Below are positions 37,301 through 49,800 of a stretch of 64,000 nucleotides of DNA, one piece after another. The stretch spans positions 258,988 through 322,987 of the forward strand of contig FN648938.1 of the NCBI GenBank assembly GCA_000310025.1. The letters are read 5' to 3'. Position 1 is the first letter of the stretch. The number at the start of each line of letters is the position of its first letter. Position numbers and translations under genes: made by a program. The stretch is from Ectocarpus siliculosus. Its lineage: Eukaryota; Sar; Phaeophyceae; Ectocarpales; Ectocarpaceae. The notes below the pieces were generated by a model. It saw only the letters and a program-made list of their open reading frames with translations, was not told the origin of the DNA and did no database searches.

Positions 37301-38168
37301 ACGAATCACTTCCACCATTGCCATCTCGGCATGGCTTACTGTGTTCATTCCCTGCTGTTGGAGTGCCCTGGCGCGACAGTCCAGTACTGTTGCCCCGATG
37401 GTTTCTGTTGGAGCAGCCTTGGCGACTATTCTGAGGATGCCACTGCTGTCGTCGTCTCGTGTCAACTATCAGTGGCAGCTGGGGCATCCTGCTTTTTTCT
37501 CCCGGTCTATCTCGTTGGTGCTGCTTCCCGAGATCAGTCTCGGCAAAAACGCCCATTGATCTAGCTCTCCGTTCCTCCAGCGCAGCGGCAGTGTCCAAGG
37601 GTGCGCTGGCCGTAGAAAACCCGGATAACATCGAGCGAGTTCCGTCGGAAGTCGACATCCGACCTGACTCCGGACCAACGTCGCTGTGTGTATGAAGACC
37701 GCTGGAGGAACCAGTGCGCCGCCCGCCGCACCGCTTGTTCAGCGCCCAGTTTCGGTGATCGGCCCCCTTTCTCTTCTGCCGGTGACACCGCTGCTGTCTC
37801 GAGTTTCTGGTCGACAGCGGCATACCTCCTGTCTGTCTCCTTCTGTTGACCGTTGCCGCCGCTGTTGCGTGGAGTGTAGGCAGTCGCTGCATCAACGGCT
37901 CGAGTGCCTGGGAAATGTTCTCGGCGTCGTCGGCAGCCAAGTTCGACGATAGGGCCGACTCAAGGGTCCTACGAAAGCTCTCACGGTCCGGAAGCCCTGC
38001 TACTTCCATGCCGCCCTTGTCAGGGAGAGATGGGTGGTATATTCCTGAGGCTTTGCGATTTCCAGCAGCACTGCCTGTGCCGCTGTCAGCATGTTGTGCC
38101 GAGATCTCACGACGGTGTTGCACATGTTCCTGAGCAAGCCGATACTCCGTCCATGCACCGATGTACAT
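34392..38168 (-). CDS. Protein of unknown function, two exons, low-complexity
   Basis: Minus-strand exons 36474-38168 and 34392-35057 join in phase 0 (donor CCG|GTAGTA, acceptor TTTCAG|GAG) for about 786 residues from the ATG at 38168. I do not recognise the family. The N terminus, MYIGAWTEYRLAQEH, looks conserved in character, as does the C terminus, SSLEDLVYWTRGLDYDAAV. Everything between is rich in Ser, Gly, Arg, Ala and Asp and is probably disordered. A short more ordered stretch is DPSGLKADFEQFWRWKRRA. No signal peptide or membrane segment is visible. An unspliced reading continues from the first exon through the donor into a foldback element; this is treated as intron. The true start may lie further upstream, since an acceptor before 38168 cannot be excluded. 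Confidence 0.65.
35668..36392. mobile_element. Foldback element, copy B (intronic)
   Basis: 725 bp with arms of about 300 bp. It begins TTAAGGGCGCGGGGGGGATC and ends with the reverse complement. The arms match copy A at 15788-16496. The loop, including GCATTCAAATCGACAATGGC, is inverted relative to copy A. It lies wholly within the intron of the gene at 34392-38168, so splicing would remove it. Confidence 0.85.
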
Positions 38169-38744
38169 ACCGAGGTGAGTCAGAGGCCAGACCTGGCCTC
38201 CTCAATGCGCTTCTCGTAGTTCTGTGGTATTCACTTTGTGAGAACCCCCCAACGCCACGGTTGCAGTGCACCCCTGACGAAGTGAACGACATGCCGTCAT
38301 GTGCGGCAGAACTTGTTGCGGTTCGGGTGGTTGGGTTACAGACCGTTTCGCGCGGCGAGATTCGAGAGATTTTGAGCTTCGGGATTCGGAGATTGTGAGC
38401 TCTCGCGCTCGGCGCTCTGATGGTCTGCAAGTAAGTACGGCTCGCCCCCGTTTTCTGGTGCTAGTTGTGCATGATGCTTGGGACGTCCCAGTGTAATCCA
38501 AATGGAGGTACCGTAGTAGCCAAAATGGGTCCCCACGTGCCGACCTATGTTGGAGTTGGTTGGAGGTACAATCATCAGCCCATGATTTCAATACTGCTCC
38601 TACGACTAAAAGGGTGCCACACACAAAACGCCCGACCAGTACCTAACACATATCATCTGCACCTTCCCAACATAACATATATGAGACACACAAGACAGCT
38701 ACCAAACTGTCTTGTTGAGCCTGTTACCCGCAGGGGAGATGTCC

Positions 38745-38894
38745 CTATATGCTGTCTGGGAAATCGTAGACATACAGGTACTTTCTGACGCTATGAATCC
38801 ATTGCTAATCTGTCTCAGACTATATGCTGTCTGGGAAATCGTAGACATACAGGTACTTTCTGACGCTATGAATCCATTGCTAATCTGTCTCAGA
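38745..38894. repeat. Tandem duplication, 2 x 75 bp
   Basis: Two essentially identical 75-bp units in direct contact (38745-38819 and 38820-38894), each starting CTATATGCTGTCTGGG and ending in TCTGTCTCAGA. The near-identity suggests a recent duplication. Confidence 0.9.
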
Positions 38895-39314
38895 CTCTTT
38901 TCTATGATAGAGATGGTTTCGTTGTGTCATATTAAGAAAAAAATATATATATATTGCTGTACGCTGCACCAATGATCCACCCTTTGGCTTACATGGTGGT
39001 CTGTCCAAGAGAGGGAGCGAGAGAGATATATATAGAGAGAGATAGACAGAGATAGACAGAGACAGGCAGAGACAGACGAGACAGAGAGCTCATTCTCTTG
39101 TGTCCCTGCCGCGAAACCCGGCAGAACTACAATATACCGTAAAACAAAACTGACGCTGGCTCTATAGTCTACATACGTATTTTTATGGTACTTATTATTA
39201 CATAACAATCCAATACTCCAAAAAAAGCAACCTTCCCACAACCTTCCCGCAACCTCCCCGCCGTTTCTAACTTCACCTCAGTACTGTTCTCAGTGGGGGA
39301 CTACATGAAGAGGC

Positions 39315-39705
39315 GTCGTGTGTGCTGGCACGTTCAGGTTTGCTTCTTGGGTGGTGATATCGAGGATCGTAGTGAGTAATGGCCTACAATCTCCATATCT
39401 CCGCCAATTAGTCCGACACCCAGTTTCTTGTACTGCTTGTGCTCACCGCCACGGACCGTAAACCCCTGAACGGCGGATCGTCAGTAGTAGCTAGTGACAT
39501 AAGCTACTGCTGATAACCCGCAGTTCAGGAGATTTGGGTGAGTGGCGGCGAGCACAAGCAGTACAAGACACCTGGTGTCGATCGAATTATGCAGAGATTT
39601 GCAGTGATTGTTGGTCATTACTGTACATACAATCCTCGTTATCACCACCACAGAAGCAGACTTGAGCGTGCCAAAACACCCTCCCCGCTGCTATAGGGTG
39701 TCCTC
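39315..39705. mobile_element. Foldback / inverted-repeat element
   Basis: The outer arms are inverted: GGTGGTGATATCGAGGAT near 39351 against ATCCTCGTTATCACCACC near 39632. The inner arms are also inverted: CTTGTACTGCTTGTGCTCAC near 39426 against GAGCACAAGCAGTACAAG near 39550. The element has no coding frame and is distinct in sequence from the foldback at 15788/35668. Confidence 0.65.
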
Positions 39706-40095
39706 AAGTGATATCAGTACTAAGGTGCGGTTAAAATGCCAATCTGACCTTTTTGGCTCTTGACTTGAATTTAGGATGGTATGAATTTTTTTCTTGACTT
39801 CAAAGGGGGCGTGTAGAGGTGTAGACTCAGATATGTGTATTTTGAGCAGCCTCTACTGCCGCCCAGTGCGAGAATCGACGATTTCTGTTGATCCCGATGC
39901 CTTCCGACTGGTCTTGTGCGTCTCGTGTGCATTTTCTGGCGCTCTTGCCGTTTCTTTCGAAATCAGTCGACACTTGATCGACATCAAGAGAGAGGTTCGG
40001 TTCTCTCCCTTAACGCCGCTCGGGACGTCGGTTGGGGTCTATCACGGCCTATTCCTATTCCCTACGTGCCGAACGATGGTATATGTAGTCGAGGT

Positions 40096-40347
40096 TCACC
40101 GAGTCTTTCGGTGGTTCGTTTGACCGCTTGCTTTCAGGCACACCTGCCAGCGGCCGGCCTGGCGGCGTACATCACGACGCACTCCGTCCGAATATTGTGG
40201 TCCATTTTTGGCGGCCATAGAGGAAATCATGGGAATGGGGTGTTGGCGGACGAAGTCGACCGCAAAGTGCTTCGTAGCGCCGTCTTCCAAAAGACGGCGA
40301 GCCGACACCTCTACGGTCACTAATGACGCGCCTCTGTCACCTGCCAT
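40096..40347 (-). other. Isolated open frame, unknown
   Basis: A minus-strand frame of 83 codons with a balanced amino-acid composition, including TVEVSARRLLEDGATKHFAV. No ATG context, splice partner or domain could be tied to it. It could be a remnant exon or chance. Confidence 0.2.
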
Positions 40348-40847
40348 TGAGGCCGACTTTGCGTCGTGTTCAACGTGTTATCGCCCGAAGCAATGTAACT
40401 ATTAGTCGAATGAATCAACCAGGTTCTGCAATATGTACAGACTACTTACACTCCCACGACAACACGGCGAGTGTGGGTGGGACCACAGACCGGCGCTGGA
40501 GGCCTAATCCAAATCCGGTTGAGAGAAATACACAGCTGGAAGCCGCTTGATCATTTTCAAGCTGTTGCCGCGACGGCTACAAAATCGATGCGGCAGTGCA
40601 GTGTAGGACCTCCTTTTGTACCTTAGCGCTGGAGATCTCATCCAAGCCCAACGCTGAGATAAAGTGATCAACGGCTAAGAACAAGAACACTGTAGGAAAA
40701 CGCCCTCGGACACAGACGCGTCAACCTTTGGAGATCAGGTCAGCGCCACAAGTTGCTTGAACATGGGAACACAACACAGGCGGTCGGAACCAACACACAC
40801 CTCAGGTATCTACGCTGTACCCGAGTATATCGGGCTGGCGCGGAGTG

Positions 40848-43800
40848 CTATTCTGCATTTCTACTACCCGCGTCTCCTTTGGAGCTTTCTCTTCCAGCAC
40901 TATTCGGAGATGTCAGCGCTACCACCGGCGGGCTTCTCCCGGTGCTGGCGTTGTCGTCGGCACCGTCCCAGTCATCGCCGTCGGGTTTGCCGGCAGCAGC
41001 ATCACTTGCCCTGACGCACATCCGCCACGAGGCGAGAGGGCGCGCCGCGATGGTCTGGTGCGGGGAAGCGACATACTCCTGACCCGTGTTGTGAAAGGTG
41101 GAAACGGAATGAAAGAACCGACGGGGACGAAGATGGCAATGGTGCGGCATGCGACCGCATATCGGTTTAGCCAAAGGGCGGAGCTTCTCCGGAGCCAACC
41201 ATTTATTTCGTGAAGGGAGGCTTGGTATGCTAGCGCAGCCAAAGGAGGGCTAACTAGGCGGTGGGAGAACCACATAGATAGCTGCCAATTGCTGTGTCAG
41301 CGCGATTACACTTCAGAACTTGACACGTTGGTGGAACTACATGTAGAAAAATATATAAAGAGATGGACTCTTCGTCGAAGAACGAAGATCGAACAAATGC
41401 CACGAGTTTCCGAGAGAGTATCGCCTCGACCAGAATGATCACCGACGGTCAAGTCCTAGACGCCGATCGATCCAGAAAAATGGTGGGTGGAGAAAAAGAG
41501 AGCTACAAAACGAGGGGAAAAGAGGGAGCGTGAGAGAAGAAGGGAGAGAGAGGGAGAGGGAGAGGGAGAGGGAAGAGTACGAGCCCCAAACATGACGTTT
41601 CCGGTCTTGATTAGATACGTAGCCTGTGATTCGGAGTACATGCGAGGGTACGCGAACCTCACGGATGCCCAAACGCCTACCTGGTCGAGGCTTCCCAGAA
41701 GGTCCCCACCGGAGGTCCAGAACCTCACGAGCTTATCAGGCGTTATCGTGACCACGATCACCGTGCCAGACTTCGTCATCGGCCGTCGTCTGTTTCCACG
41801 ATAACGACCGTGGTTGTCGGCACCCGGACGGGGGCGATCGCGACCCACAATCGCCACGCCCCGAAAGGAAACGCCCTGACCTTCGAAGACCTTGACCTTG
41901 ATCACCTCTTGACGGCCCTCCTTACCGGGCCTCCATTCGTCCAGCCGTCGGACGAACCGGAGGCCTACGCCACGCCCGAATCTGGCGCGTTTTAGCGAGG
42001 TGCGCGCACGAGCTCGTGCATGACCGGAGGTATAAATTTCGTACTTCATACGGAGTATGTTATTCCGCTTGCGCTTCTCTTGGCGAGTAATCACATGAAC
42101 TAAAGCGCACACCGGCTGAAGGCGATTCGTTCTTGAAGATACACCGAGTGCACGTTGTCAAAATCGTCCTACGGGCCTTCTGGAACAGGGCAATTGTGCT
42201 TGAGAACGCGAGCAAAAGCATTTTGATGTGTGTGAACCGAGCACACATAAAAAACTGCAGGGTTTGAGAGTTTGATGCTGGATTGCACATGGGCCCGATT
42301 TTGGGTCGCCCTCGGAGCGGACTATAAACCGCAGATCGCCGTTGCATCGTGGTTCGAAATGCAGTAGACGACAAGACAAACCGCACACCTTTGATGCAAA
42401 GTGTTCTCCCTTGTAAGCGTTTCTTTCGTCTAAGGCAGATCACGGGGAGAGACTCCCGCTGCTTCATTGACCGAGAACAAGGAATACCGGCGGGGTTGGG
42501 CAGCGGAGTGAGAGGCTCCCGTGGAAGCGAACTTCCGCCACAAAGAACGGCGAAAACAACCTCGGAACGCGTATCGTCTTGGGCCACACCCACCTGTCCC
42601 CGTAGTCTTGACCGCTGATGCTCTCGCTGGACTCCGACGACCAAAGCGAGTGTTCCCCGTGCGCGGAAGAGCTTGTGCCTGCGGCTTTGCTCCCTCCGTT
42701 CATCCCGATCCCGTCATCCTCATCGCTGCTGGTGGCGTCGCCGTCCGCCAGCCCCAGCGAAGAGAAGTCATCGCGCAGGTTGGCGTCTAACGGTGCCATG
42801 GATGGGGGAGGGATGCATGCTGTCAACTGGGCGGAACCTCGGTGCGACGGGGTTTCCGGTCCTTCATTTTCTTCTTCCTCGTGTTTCATGGCGACCATGG
42901 CATTGATATCGACGTCGTTGTTGTTGTTGACGTTGTCAGGGTTGTCTGTGGTGGTGGTGGTTGTACTTGTGGTGATGGTGTCGTTGTAGTTGTTGTTGGC
43001 AGTATTATTCTGTTGGTTGTCGTCGTTCTCTTTCCTCTCCTTCTCCTTCTCCTTGTCCTCGCCGCTGATCGTGCTGCTGTCGATGGTAATACTGCTGCTG
43101 TCGTTGTGCACCATTTTGCTTATTCCGTCCTTGCTGGTTTTGGCCACCTGCCGCGACTCGTCCTCTGTTCCTGACGACGTCAACGCCCCTTTGATGTCCC
43201 ACACCTGTATCGAACACGTGGTCCGGACATGTAGTAATAATTCGTCGTCTTGTGATCCTTTTCTCGCAAACTATTGCGCCGTGCTTTCCCACAAGCGGTG
43301 GTGCTCCCGTGCAGCATGTTTAACCTAGGGGAAAAGTCCAGATAGCAAAGAACCCGATGGAGTTCACATTGTGGAAAGAACACAAATGGCAACACCCTAA
43401 AGCTATTGCGGGGCTGAGATTCTTGCTTCCCACCTTAACAAACCCGACGGTGTCTCCCGTGAAGAGTCGCTCCTCGAGGCTGCTCCACGCCAGGCTGTTC
43501 ACCGCCGCCGGGACCGGCGCCTCCTGCCCTTGCGAACACCCCCCGACTCCCAGGCCCTCCCCCGGAAAAGCGGGCGCAGCGTTTGACGGAGAGGTGTTGT
43601 TGTTGAAGAACAGCGCGACGCATCGCCATTCCGAAGAAGGCGCCATTCGCTCGCCCGTCGCCCTTCTCCTTCCCTTGCTGCCCGCGCGTATTGTAGCAAC
43701 GACAGGGTCGCCGCCGCCCGCGGCTGCTCTTGCCGCGGCAGTTGTGGTCGCATTGATCCTCCTGTCGTCGTCATCACCGAATCCCTGTTCTCCGCTCTCC

Positions 43801-46800
43801 TCGCCTAAGCCGCGATAGTCTTTGAGAGGGTCGGGAGCAGGGCCCATCCGCCAGACAGCGATTGTTCCCTCCAGGTTGCACGTGACCAGCGCAGCATGCG
43901 GCTCTAAGAAGCAGATGCTGTTTACCTGTCCCCTCGCGCGGCGTTGTGCATGGATAAGGCGGCGTTCAGAGCAAGTTGGCTACGCCGGAAGAGGTGTCAG
44001 GCCTGCACGTGCGACATGGTTCCGGGCATAGTGCTCTTGGGTGCAGAAGCCTCTGCGGTGGCTAGGCAAAAAATCAGCGAAAGAAGCTAAAATCACAAGT
44101 GTGTTGTTGATACATCGTGCTTGTTGGCTTCTTCACTATCCCCTCCGTCTACTGTACCCTGCTGAGCTATTATAGCCGTTTAGGCGAAGAAATTTGTCCG
44201 CGTCTTTACCAATTCAGGCTGAACAGGAAGGCGGTGCGTTCGAAGGACGACTACGTCTCGCAAGAGAATACATGCCCTTGCATTTTCTGTTCTTCGAACG
44301 TGTCAACTAATACCCCCCGTACTCGCTACCCTACTCCTGTATTCTTTCGTAGGCATTATCACGAGAGGGCCCACTGTTCCTCGCTGCCATACACGCACGA
44401 CAGCCGTCCGCGAAATCCCGAGTGGAGACCTTCATGCTGTCAAACCCCACGGCATGCCGTCCTTGTTCTCATGTTTGGATAGGTTTACCGCGAGCTCCCT
44501 CGCAAGACACAGCGACCGCTCCCAATGCCCCCGGTCACTGCCATGTGACGACTCCCGGCAAAGTGATCATGCATGGAATCAAAGTACCCGCGCAAATGTT
44601 TTTTTTTTTCCCCAGTACCTGGTACCCGTTGTGGGCCTCGAGGGTAGCAAGACCGCAGGTAGACGGCCCCCTCTGCACGTCCCACACGATCACGTTGCCA
44701 TTCAGAGAACCCGTTGCAGCTAGCTACCCTCCTCAAGCGTCCCCAGCAGCAAAGACACAACCACAAATCCGGGGGGCGGTGAAAGGGAGAGGGTAGCAAA
44801 ACATGACCTTTAGGCTCGTGTTTCGCAATTGACTGGGAAGTCACAGAGCCGGAGTTGCCATAGCGAACAACATTGAAAACAAAGGGCCACCTACGCTTAA
44901 TGAACTTCTTTGAAGCGGGGTACGTTATGCAGTTGTTCTCGTTGTTGCAAGACGGAAATCGGTTCTGCTCCGTTTCGCGGCAGCCCTGATTGTATACCCC
45001 GGGTGCGTTTGCAGCACAAAGGAGTGCGGGAAAGGAAGGTGAGTGGGTAGCGCGCTGCACGTTGACCAGTCACCAGCATCTCAAGAAACGTACGTTAGCC
45101 GATTTTCCCACCTCTCCCCCCCCCCTCCTGCACTCCTCTGAGTCATGTGTTTGGTTGTACCTGGTACATGTGACTGACGGCCACGGTCGTGATGTGGCTC
45201 CTGAACCGGCTCCCAATGTTCACCTGTGCATCTTTCCCCCCCTTCCTACCGCCCCCACCCCGTCCATCTATTTTCTTCCCTCCTGCGTAACCCCCGCCTT
45301 TGTTGTTGGCTCCACCGCCGTCGTGTCCTGGCGATTTTCATGGGAACGGATACCCCGCAACATCAAGCAAGGATGGGACCTTCCCACCCGAGGCATGACT
45401 CAAAGGTATGCCTTGAAAGCTTTATAGCAACGGAGGGTCAACGCTACCGACCGGAAGCGAAACACCAACAGAAGATTTGCGAAGCTCTCGCTTGCTTCCG
45501 ACTCTGTTAAGGTCGTCATCAAAACAAGCGGGGAAAATACTCCGCCATGCCGTGCGGTACATTTCCCCGTACCTTGCCCTTCCCCGCCGGTGCCGCCTTG
45601 AACGTGCCGGCGGCGACGGCGGAGGGGACTCTCCTGATCTTCTCCGTCGCGTTGTCGCAGCCTGTCACTCCTGCTGCTGCTGCTGCCGCCCCCGCCGCCG
45701 CCGCTGCGCAAGAAGCGCTTGGCGAACTTCTTATTGAACAAGGACGAGGACGACGGTCGCGGTTTCTGCCCCACAGGTGGTGTTGGCGTCATCCCCTGCA
45801 AAAAACATGTTTCGTCCAGCCAGGCGATGCATACTGTAGTTTCTCCCGAAGGGCGGCACGATAAAACAAGCAGATCAGACAAACGAACCAATCTTGATAA
45901 ATACGCAGCACCAACCCCGAGACCATCCACGTTTCCGGACAAACCAGGGAACCCAAAATCCCAGCCCTACCGTAGTTGTTTTGGTGACATGTCATGTCAC
46001 CCCAGCTAAAACTGTCGTATTGCACCGTCGGCGGTAAAATCTTGAATCTAGCCCGGATGGAAATCAGACAAGGACGAGAACGACTTCCACCAAGGGGTCA
46101 ACTCACCCCGACGGTGGCAGCAGCACCAGTAGGTGCTTCTGCTACTGCTCGAGGCGACCTCAGCTCTTCGACCTTGCCGCCGCCCGCTTGTTGTGCCACT
46201 TCCCTGTCTTCGTCGGTGAAGTCGGCGCCTTCCGCGATAACTCCACCGACGCCGGCGATTCGGACGCTTTTGGCGTTGTTGCCGTGGTTGCCCTTGCCAG
46301 ACCTTGCAACGATCTGACGTTCGCTTGTTCTATCATTTCCAGAAGCGCTGGTGCTATTGTCGTTGTCGATGAACATATTGCTGTCGCTCTTCCCGCGCAG
46401 TGTTGCTCTACCGCCTTCTCCTTGTCCTCCTCCTCCCGGTGGTTGTCCTCCCATGTTTGAGGAAACCCCCGACGGCATGCCTGTCCCTCCCCCCTCTCGA
46501 GTAAGCAGCGTACTAGTGCTGCTGTTGGTGTCCGTGACTGTTGTGATTGTCGGTGCCCCGCTCCATGCTGTAGCTTCTCCAGCCGTACCGCCGCGGTTCG
46601 AGTCGCTTCTCCAGTTACGCCCTGCACGAGCGCAAACATGCAACCGCAAGGTCATCATAACCGACATGTCCTGATCATGGTGCAGGCCAGTGTCTCTTGT
46701 ACTACCGTGCTATGCTAGTGCCATTGTGGTACTTTTGCTACTACTGCTGATAAGCTGCGGCCGTGAATGTTGCTACCGGTTGACCGACAGCGGGGACAGC

Positions 46801-49800
46801 TACTGCGCTTGTGGTACCGTAGTTTCAGGCCGAAATTTCCGCTGCCAGCCTCGCCCCGTCCCTGTACAAGAGCAACTTTACGCCGTCACCCCGACGCCGA
46901 ACCAACCCTGCTCAACCAACGCTTGTTTTTCTTCGCCCTGAGTTTATCGTGTCGAGGTTTTTGAACATACGAAACAAGGCGTACTGCTCGGTTCAAGCAC
47001 CGGCGCCACAGTAGTTTCGGCCGTCTCCCATGACCGGCATTGCCGTAAACCACCCCTAAGGACTCTTGAGATTCACCAACAACGTAGGGAGATACCTGTA
47101 CCAACCTCCCTGTCTCGAGGTTGTCCCATTCGATTGTAGTAGTTCTATCTCGACCTTTCACAAAAGAGTTACCTCGGAAAGACTCAAGCGTCGTCAGAAA
47201 GGTCTTCTTCGCGCGCAGGATTTTTGCACCGACCATCAGCTGCTTCACGGCGCTTGCAACGTTCACCACCGTGCCTTCGACGATCTAAGGAAAATCATGA
47301 AACGTTTCAAACGGGTACGTACGTAGAACAACGTCTTAGGCTATCTGTGGTACTTCGTGGCTTGGGCACGCACCCGCTGTCGAGAAGAGAATCCATGGTT
47401 TAGGCCATACTTGCGTAGATGGCCCTAGCACGGCCCGCGGTCGTTCGGTCAGTTGATCTGTTCCTCGCTTCACGAAGCATTGCTAAGGAAACACAAAGGT
47501 CTCTCTGAAGGACAGTTTTTTTCTGTTTTTTATACAGAAGTGACTTCGACCCGGCTGCCAGGAGGCTACACGAAAACAATCAGGTCGAACATCCTTTGCC
47601 AGTTACACCTCCGACGAAACGGCAAACCGGAAACCGAAGCCTCAATACTTGCTTGCATCCCAGAACGGGGCAAACGACAGCCTCAACGAGAAGGTCTGCT
47701 AGCACGGACTACTCTCAAAGGACATCTTGCTACTGTAGGTTTCAGGGACAATTATTTCTTCCTGCGAGCTTTTGGACATTTCGAGATTGTTGGTTCGTCT
47801 TGGCGTCCGGCGCTCGTTCTTCTCAGTCCAATTGGTCGTGCCGGCATAAGCTTTTTCGCGCAGGAGCAGGACTTCCCTGCCTTTCGTTTTCCCGCTCTCG
47901 ATTGCTCGGCAACATGAGTCCCGGAGAATAGGGTGGCGTCAAAAACTAATAATAACCACTGCTGTCGTCTGAACCTGTTTTTATATGGTGTTCTTCCAAC
48001 GCTAGAAATTTTGTTTTTCCGATGCCTGCCCCATGTAAACCTTGGTCCGATGTCGAGACACCCACGGACGAAGTGATCGCAACCAACTACAACACCCCAT
48101 CAGTGAAGAAGCAACGCTCAACAAATGGAGAAACACACAGCTTTACATCATCATTGACAAATATCACCTACAAGTACGACGTGCAGACAAGGGTCCTCAG
48201 GAGTGCCGGTTGAATAGTGCCGACGCCCGGTGTTGTGCCGGTGTTCTGGGCGGGCACAGACTAATCACTAAATCATTAAGTTCTTCGAATAGTGCCGGTA
48301 TACTGGTCTGGTCCGTACCGGCACTACTGAGCCCCCCCCCACTGTACCTGGTTGGATCTCTCCATGCGGATGGCCTCCAACGCAGGGTCCAGAACCATGA
48401 TCTGGTACGAGAAAGCAGCGGCGCGTGTTTGGGGAAGAGCATCCACCCCATTCAAAAAAAAAAGATTTTCGAGCGCACCCCCCCTTCAGAGCGCACGAAT
48501 ATATCAGGTAAATTCCTTCTCAAACGTCAAGTCTGGGCATGAAAGACGTTCACATCGCATGAGCACTAACAAAAAAAAAACCGTGCCTGTGAACGTGCAC
48601 TTGCCGTTCGTCTCGGTTCCGCAACATCAACCGCCAATTTTTGGAGTGACGCAGTCGCATCCGAGGCGGACAAGACCAGGGCCCTTTTCGAAAAAGTGAC
48701 GAAACGCAAGGCAGGAAATAGGTTGGGTTCTTTAGTACGTTGTCTTGTGGTTTTGAAAGAGAATTTAAAACCAAAAATAAACCAGTACACATCGGTATGA
48801 TGTGTGCATGGACATTTCTTCTCACTTGATTTCTTAGTCAGCAACGCCGTGCCTGCCGAGATTAGACGGGTTAATTGTGAAGGGACAAGGACTATGAATC
48901 GCAACAACAGAAACGAAGACTGAAGGTAACAACGACGACAACGACAACGACGACGACAAAAACAATAACACCACCAACAAAATATACATCGCAAAACTAA
49001 AGATGGAGGGGCTGATGTCGTAGTAAAACGACGCAAGCGTAGAGGGCCAGGATGGAAAGGACTTGAGCTCGATGGGTTTCCGTCACAGAGCAGCTATGAT
49101 AGCTGCACGCTGCCCGACGAAGGGCGTCTGTTTCGCGCTTCTCACCCGCATGCATCGTTCCACACACCCGCCACATCGGTCACCTCCCCGGGATGGAAGT
49201 CCAGCTGTCCCACGAGCCGTCCCGTGAGGTACCGTGCACACGCCACGCGTCCCGTGTTGAAACCCATGACAATCTGGTGCCCGCGAGAGTCAATGCACGC
49301 GCTGGTGGGTAGGCATACCGCCGTACACCACCGGCATTCGCAGGGTACAGTCGTGGGGTGGAAGGAGCATGGTAACTACAGCAGTTCACGTTTGTTGGAG
49401 TGATCCACAGTTATGTGCGATCAGTGGCGAAGCCATTTCTACATCACATTGCCCATGCATAAGAACTACGCCATCCGCTAGCCACTTTTTGGCTTGGCGG
49501 GCGAAGTGGAGCAACCGCCGGTACCTCCGGGGGTAGATACGAAAAATAAATTATTCAACTCGAGGCAGGGAGTTGTATGCTTGTGCACGTCATACCAAGC
49601 GAAGACCATCGACACAATTCCCACCACACTTTTGAGCAGAGAGCCGTATGATTCGTTCCCCTTCCCTCGCCCCTGCTAGTCGCGTGTCCTCCGTCAAACA
49701 AACCTCGAATCAAACAAAATCTCGACTCAAACCAACCTCGTGATCTCCTCAGCTTCGCCTGCCTCCACCCCGCGAAAACGGCCGGTACCTTCAGCGTCGC

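Larger units (their letters stand above)
38169..40847. other. Intergenic region without confident gene
   Basis: Spacer between two minus-strand genes. It holds a 75-bp tandem duplication (38745-38894), GA/TA-rich microsatellites (39012-39090) and a foldback element (39315-39705). There is also one isolated open frame at 40096-40347 on the minus strand with no recognisable domain. Confidence 0.6.

Noticed and set aside
43320..43847. Plus-strand open frames over the WD40 exons
   Set aside because: GC-rich antisense shadows of real minus-strand exons, with low-complexity translations.
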